DNA from: Chrysomallon squamiferum
Lineage: Eukaryota > Mollusca > Gastropoda > Neomphalida > Peltospiridae
Direction: 5' to 3'
Length of the DNA: 64,000 nt
Assembly (NCBI GenBank): GCA_012295275.1
Contig: CM022665.1
Location: 21,812,002-21,876,001 of the forward strand
Shown here: in pieces, positions 61,227-64,000 of the stretch
How positions within the stretch are numbered: the first letter of the stretch is position 1
Layout: every line of letters begins with the position of its first letter
Program-made: the position numbers and the translations under genes
The notes under the pieces: generated by a model
The model's input: only the letters and a program-made list of their open reading frames with translations
What the model was told of the DNA's origin: nothing
Databases searched by the model: none

Positions 61227-63697
61227 GATTTGAATCTTTGGTCAGTGTAGATCAGTTGTGTAACAATTATTACCCTGTTATTAATTTTTCATACTGGTAT
61301 CATTGAGTGAAAATTAATTAATTAAATTAATTGGTTATTATCAAAAGCTTTTAACACTAAGTGTGGCATTGTTAATGTACGTGGATTAGGATTAGGAATG
61401 ATTAATAAACTTGTAGGTTTCAGGTTATTCGTTTTATTATAAAAATATACAGAAATGAACAAATTATGGAAATGTATCTAGATGCATACATTGATGTTAA
61501 TGATAAAATGTTTGATTATTAATGATGCCTAATGCGATTTTTAGTGTGTCTGTGGTGTGTAATTATAAAACATAAACACACAGTGCAGCATTTAGTCTTA
61601 CCAACTTTGATCATAACCTCTGTTTCAGAGGCCATCACACTCAAGAGGATTAAATGATTTTCATTTGACAATCCTATATAAAAGTTTAATTACCATTAGT
61701 TGTACTAAAGATAACTGACACTTGATGTGATAATTTAAAGCAAAACATAGCTCACTGGTAATGATACAAACAAGTTGGTGAACAACAACTCCAATAACTG
61801 AAAGACACAAATAATACCAATTTTTTAAATATTTTTTTAGGAACCTTTTTCTTTGATTTACAAAACAACCATCATAATAATTTATACATTAATGTGTTTC
61901 AGTGATACAGTCATTTTAAACAGTAATTAGTAATTTAGGGCAGTTTTGCCAATGGCCAGATAACCAGGCTGAGATTAAGATACTTCTTAAGAAAAATCCA
62001 GCACATCCTGTTTGTCTTTAATATTGTCCATTACTATTACATTTTCTACACATTGACAATGACATTGACATTTTTTATTTTTTGCAGCCAGTAGTTCATG
62101 TACCCATATTCCTAAAGCAGTGAACGTGAATGCAATTAGAAAAATTTGTCAAAAAACAAGTATTGGAGAATGTACAGTAAGTAAATACAAAATTACCTTT
62201 GTATTTATGATTTAGAAAAAAATTTAAAATACAAAATAATATTTATAACAGAAGTCAATTTTAGTTGTGTAGATAAATAGAAATTTACAGAAGTAAATTG
62301 GAGCCATGTTAATTATTCCTTTGTCTTTTAGAAAATGTGTATAAAAAAATAGTATTTAACTTACAGCCAATGAACAAGATACTTGTAGATTTTTTCGGGG
62401 GGAGGGTTCTTTTATGATATTAAAAAAGGTATGTGATTATGTTTTTGTCATTTGAGATGTTCATCATAATAGCTGCAAGAATTTGCTTGTCCCAGTTTTT
62501 TGTGTATTTTTTACCTATAACAAATAAGCCTGATACAGTTCCTATAAAAGAATGAAGTAGTTAATCTGGACCATTCAACAAAGTCTGCCCAGTGTCCATC
62601 TGTTTATATATTAATTCTTACAGATCTGTTCTAATGATGTATCAGGCAAGCATACTTCAAAAGAAAGTACTCTAGCAGTGCCTGTGGAGGGAGCTGCTGC
62701 AGCTGATGTTGAAGAGTCAGATATTACAATATGGATGTGTTTGCAGTGTGGCAATCAGGTGTGTTGCTGAAACTGACATTTATTGGTTTTATGATATATC
62801 AGAATGATTTTGTATGTGCATACTACCCTACTTAATTTATTTTAATCAGATACGATCCATTTAGAATTATGTTTCTGTTGCTGAATGAGTCACACTTTTA
62901 TAGTTAACATGTGAATGTTCATTGTAACTGAAATTTAATCCCAAAGAGAGTAGATTAAAGATTTTTAAAATTTTATGTTGATTTATTTAATAATATTTGA
63001 ATATGCTTACAGGGTTGTGATCGGAATTCCAAAGAGAAACATGCACTGAAACACTATGAAACACCTCACTCAACTGTACATTGCATAGCCCTAAACATCT
63101 CTGTGTGGTCAGCCTGGTATGTAGATGGTCACAAATTGGTTTTCTTTTGCCCAGCATCTAACCACATTTCTCAAAAGCATACATCATGTAAATTTAAGCT
63201 TAGTCCTGCCTGCCATTACTAGCTGTATTGATGGAAGATACAGATTAATGACAAGTTGTTATCTCTAGGTGCTTATCAACAAATGACGAGAGAGTCCACA
63301 TTGTCATCAATTTCTTTTCCATTCCAGTTTATAAGAGAATCACCTAAAGGATCTTAATGTCTTCGTGTCATTAAGCAGATATTTATCCATACATTTTATC
63401 CACATTTCAAATCTATTATTTTATTTATTTTGTATAACCTGATGTTCTAAACTTAAGGAAGAAAACTAAGATGTACTAGAATGTTCTTTTTCTCTTTTTT
63501 GAATTCAGTTAATCTGAAACAATAATGTAGTTAATGAAATTAGAAAAATAGAATTAAAAAAGTAATTTTCTGCTTTGCTTTTAGGTGCTATGTTTGTGAT
63601 TTTGAAATACCAATTGAAAACAGTAAAAAAATTCAAGATTGTGTTGAAGTAATAAGAAAACACATTGGACTGCCAAAGATAGAAATAGCACCTTCAG
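60786..63697 (+). CDS. USP45/USP16-type ubiquitin hydrolase, N-terminal part (runs off the window)
   Basis: Five exons are visible: 60786-60900, 62088-62176, 62624-62758, 63013-63116, 63585-63697, giving 185 codons plus one base, with the gene continuing past 64000. They encode a basic N-terminus and a UBP-type zinc finger: CTH (C43, H45), C67-T-I-C70, WMCLQCGNQGC (C107, C110, C115), KEKHALKH and WCYVCDFEI. This order matches USP16 and USP45. CTHIPKAVNVN looks closer to USP45, and the start MRV also matches human USP45 as I recall it. The zinc finger binds free ubiquitin C-termini in this family. The catalytic Cys and His boxes are not in the window. ATG 60786 was chosen because an in-frame TAG immediately precedes it; the alternative is an ATG 13 codons later (MGKNKKHKKH). 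Confidence 0.85.
61088..61226. repeat. (CT)n(AG)n plus (TA)n palindromic repeat in intron 1 of USP45-like
   Basis: About 41 CT units turn into AG units at 61171, followed by a perfect palindrome at 61185-61226 (ATTTATTTATAT at the left, its inverse at the right) centred on a TA run. Confidence 0.95.
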
Positions 63698-64000
63698 GTA
63701 TTGTCATTTAGTGTGATTGAAAATAATTCAGTGCAGTAAAGAATATTGTACTTTAACTTGAGGGTAAAAGAAATTTGATCTTACATGAGAAAAACATGAA
63801 ATTATAAATTTCACTAAATGTGAAATTATTAATTTTATAAACTGACATCTTTTTCTTTTTTTCACAAAGTGTTTGAGAAATTTGAATGCAAATGTTCAGA
63901 CAGATTAATACTTTAAAATTAATACATGTATGTGGTACCTGTGCTATAGAATTTGATTCACTAATAATTTTTATGTCAAAATTAACTTTGTACATTGTTC

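Overview
The window is 64 kb of AT-rich, intron-dense animal nuclear DNA. Multi-exon genes have GT-AG introns, and there are many (ATT)n, (CTA)n, (GT)n and (CT)n microsatellites and short inverted-repeat transposons, but no bacterial features. CpG-rich and CpG-poor genes lie side by side, which is typical of invertebrate genomes. A lophotrochozoan, most likely a mollusc, is my best guess; the protein families alone cannot prove it. All exon coordinates were derived by hand from splice signals, reading phase and recalled family sequences; no alignment was run.

Layout. 1.1-2.7 kb (-): a phytanoyl-CoA-dioxygenase-like (PhyH) enzyme with a C-terminal membrane anchor. 5.4-12.6 kb (+) and 15.5-23.0 kb (+): two tandem paralogues, each an N-terminal membrane anchor followed by a CBM9-like domain, with nearly identical exon structure. 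25.5-33.4 kb (-): SRP54, complete. 35.9-39.1 kb (+): LPGAT1-type acyltransferase, complete coding region. 44.4-50.8 kb (-): EXO1, complete. 53.4-59.8 kb (-): proteasome subunit PSMD13/Rpn9, complete. 60.8 kb to beyond the right edge (+): 5' part of a USP45/USP16-type deubiquitinase, zinc-finger exons only.

Arrangement. Head-to-head pairs are PhyH/CBM9-A, SRP54/LPGAT1 and PSMD13/USP45; tail-to-tail pairs are CBM9-B/SRP54 and LPGAT1/EXO1. The five right-hand genes are housekeeping genes for protein targeting, phospholipid remodelling, DNA repair, proteolysis and deubiquitination, with no evident shared pathway. The least characterised part is the left third: two CBM9-like membrane proteins next to an anchored dioxygenase. 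The two paralogues differ sharply in exon CpG content, which suggests a germline methylation boundary near 13-17 kb.

Mobile and repeat content includes a 588-bp inverted-repeat element in intron 1 of CBM9-B, a Tigger/pogo-like element in its intron 3, a truncated mariner-type MITE and an unclassified 249-bp element in SRP54 introns, several perfect palindromes, and a possible 5S rRNA-like relic.
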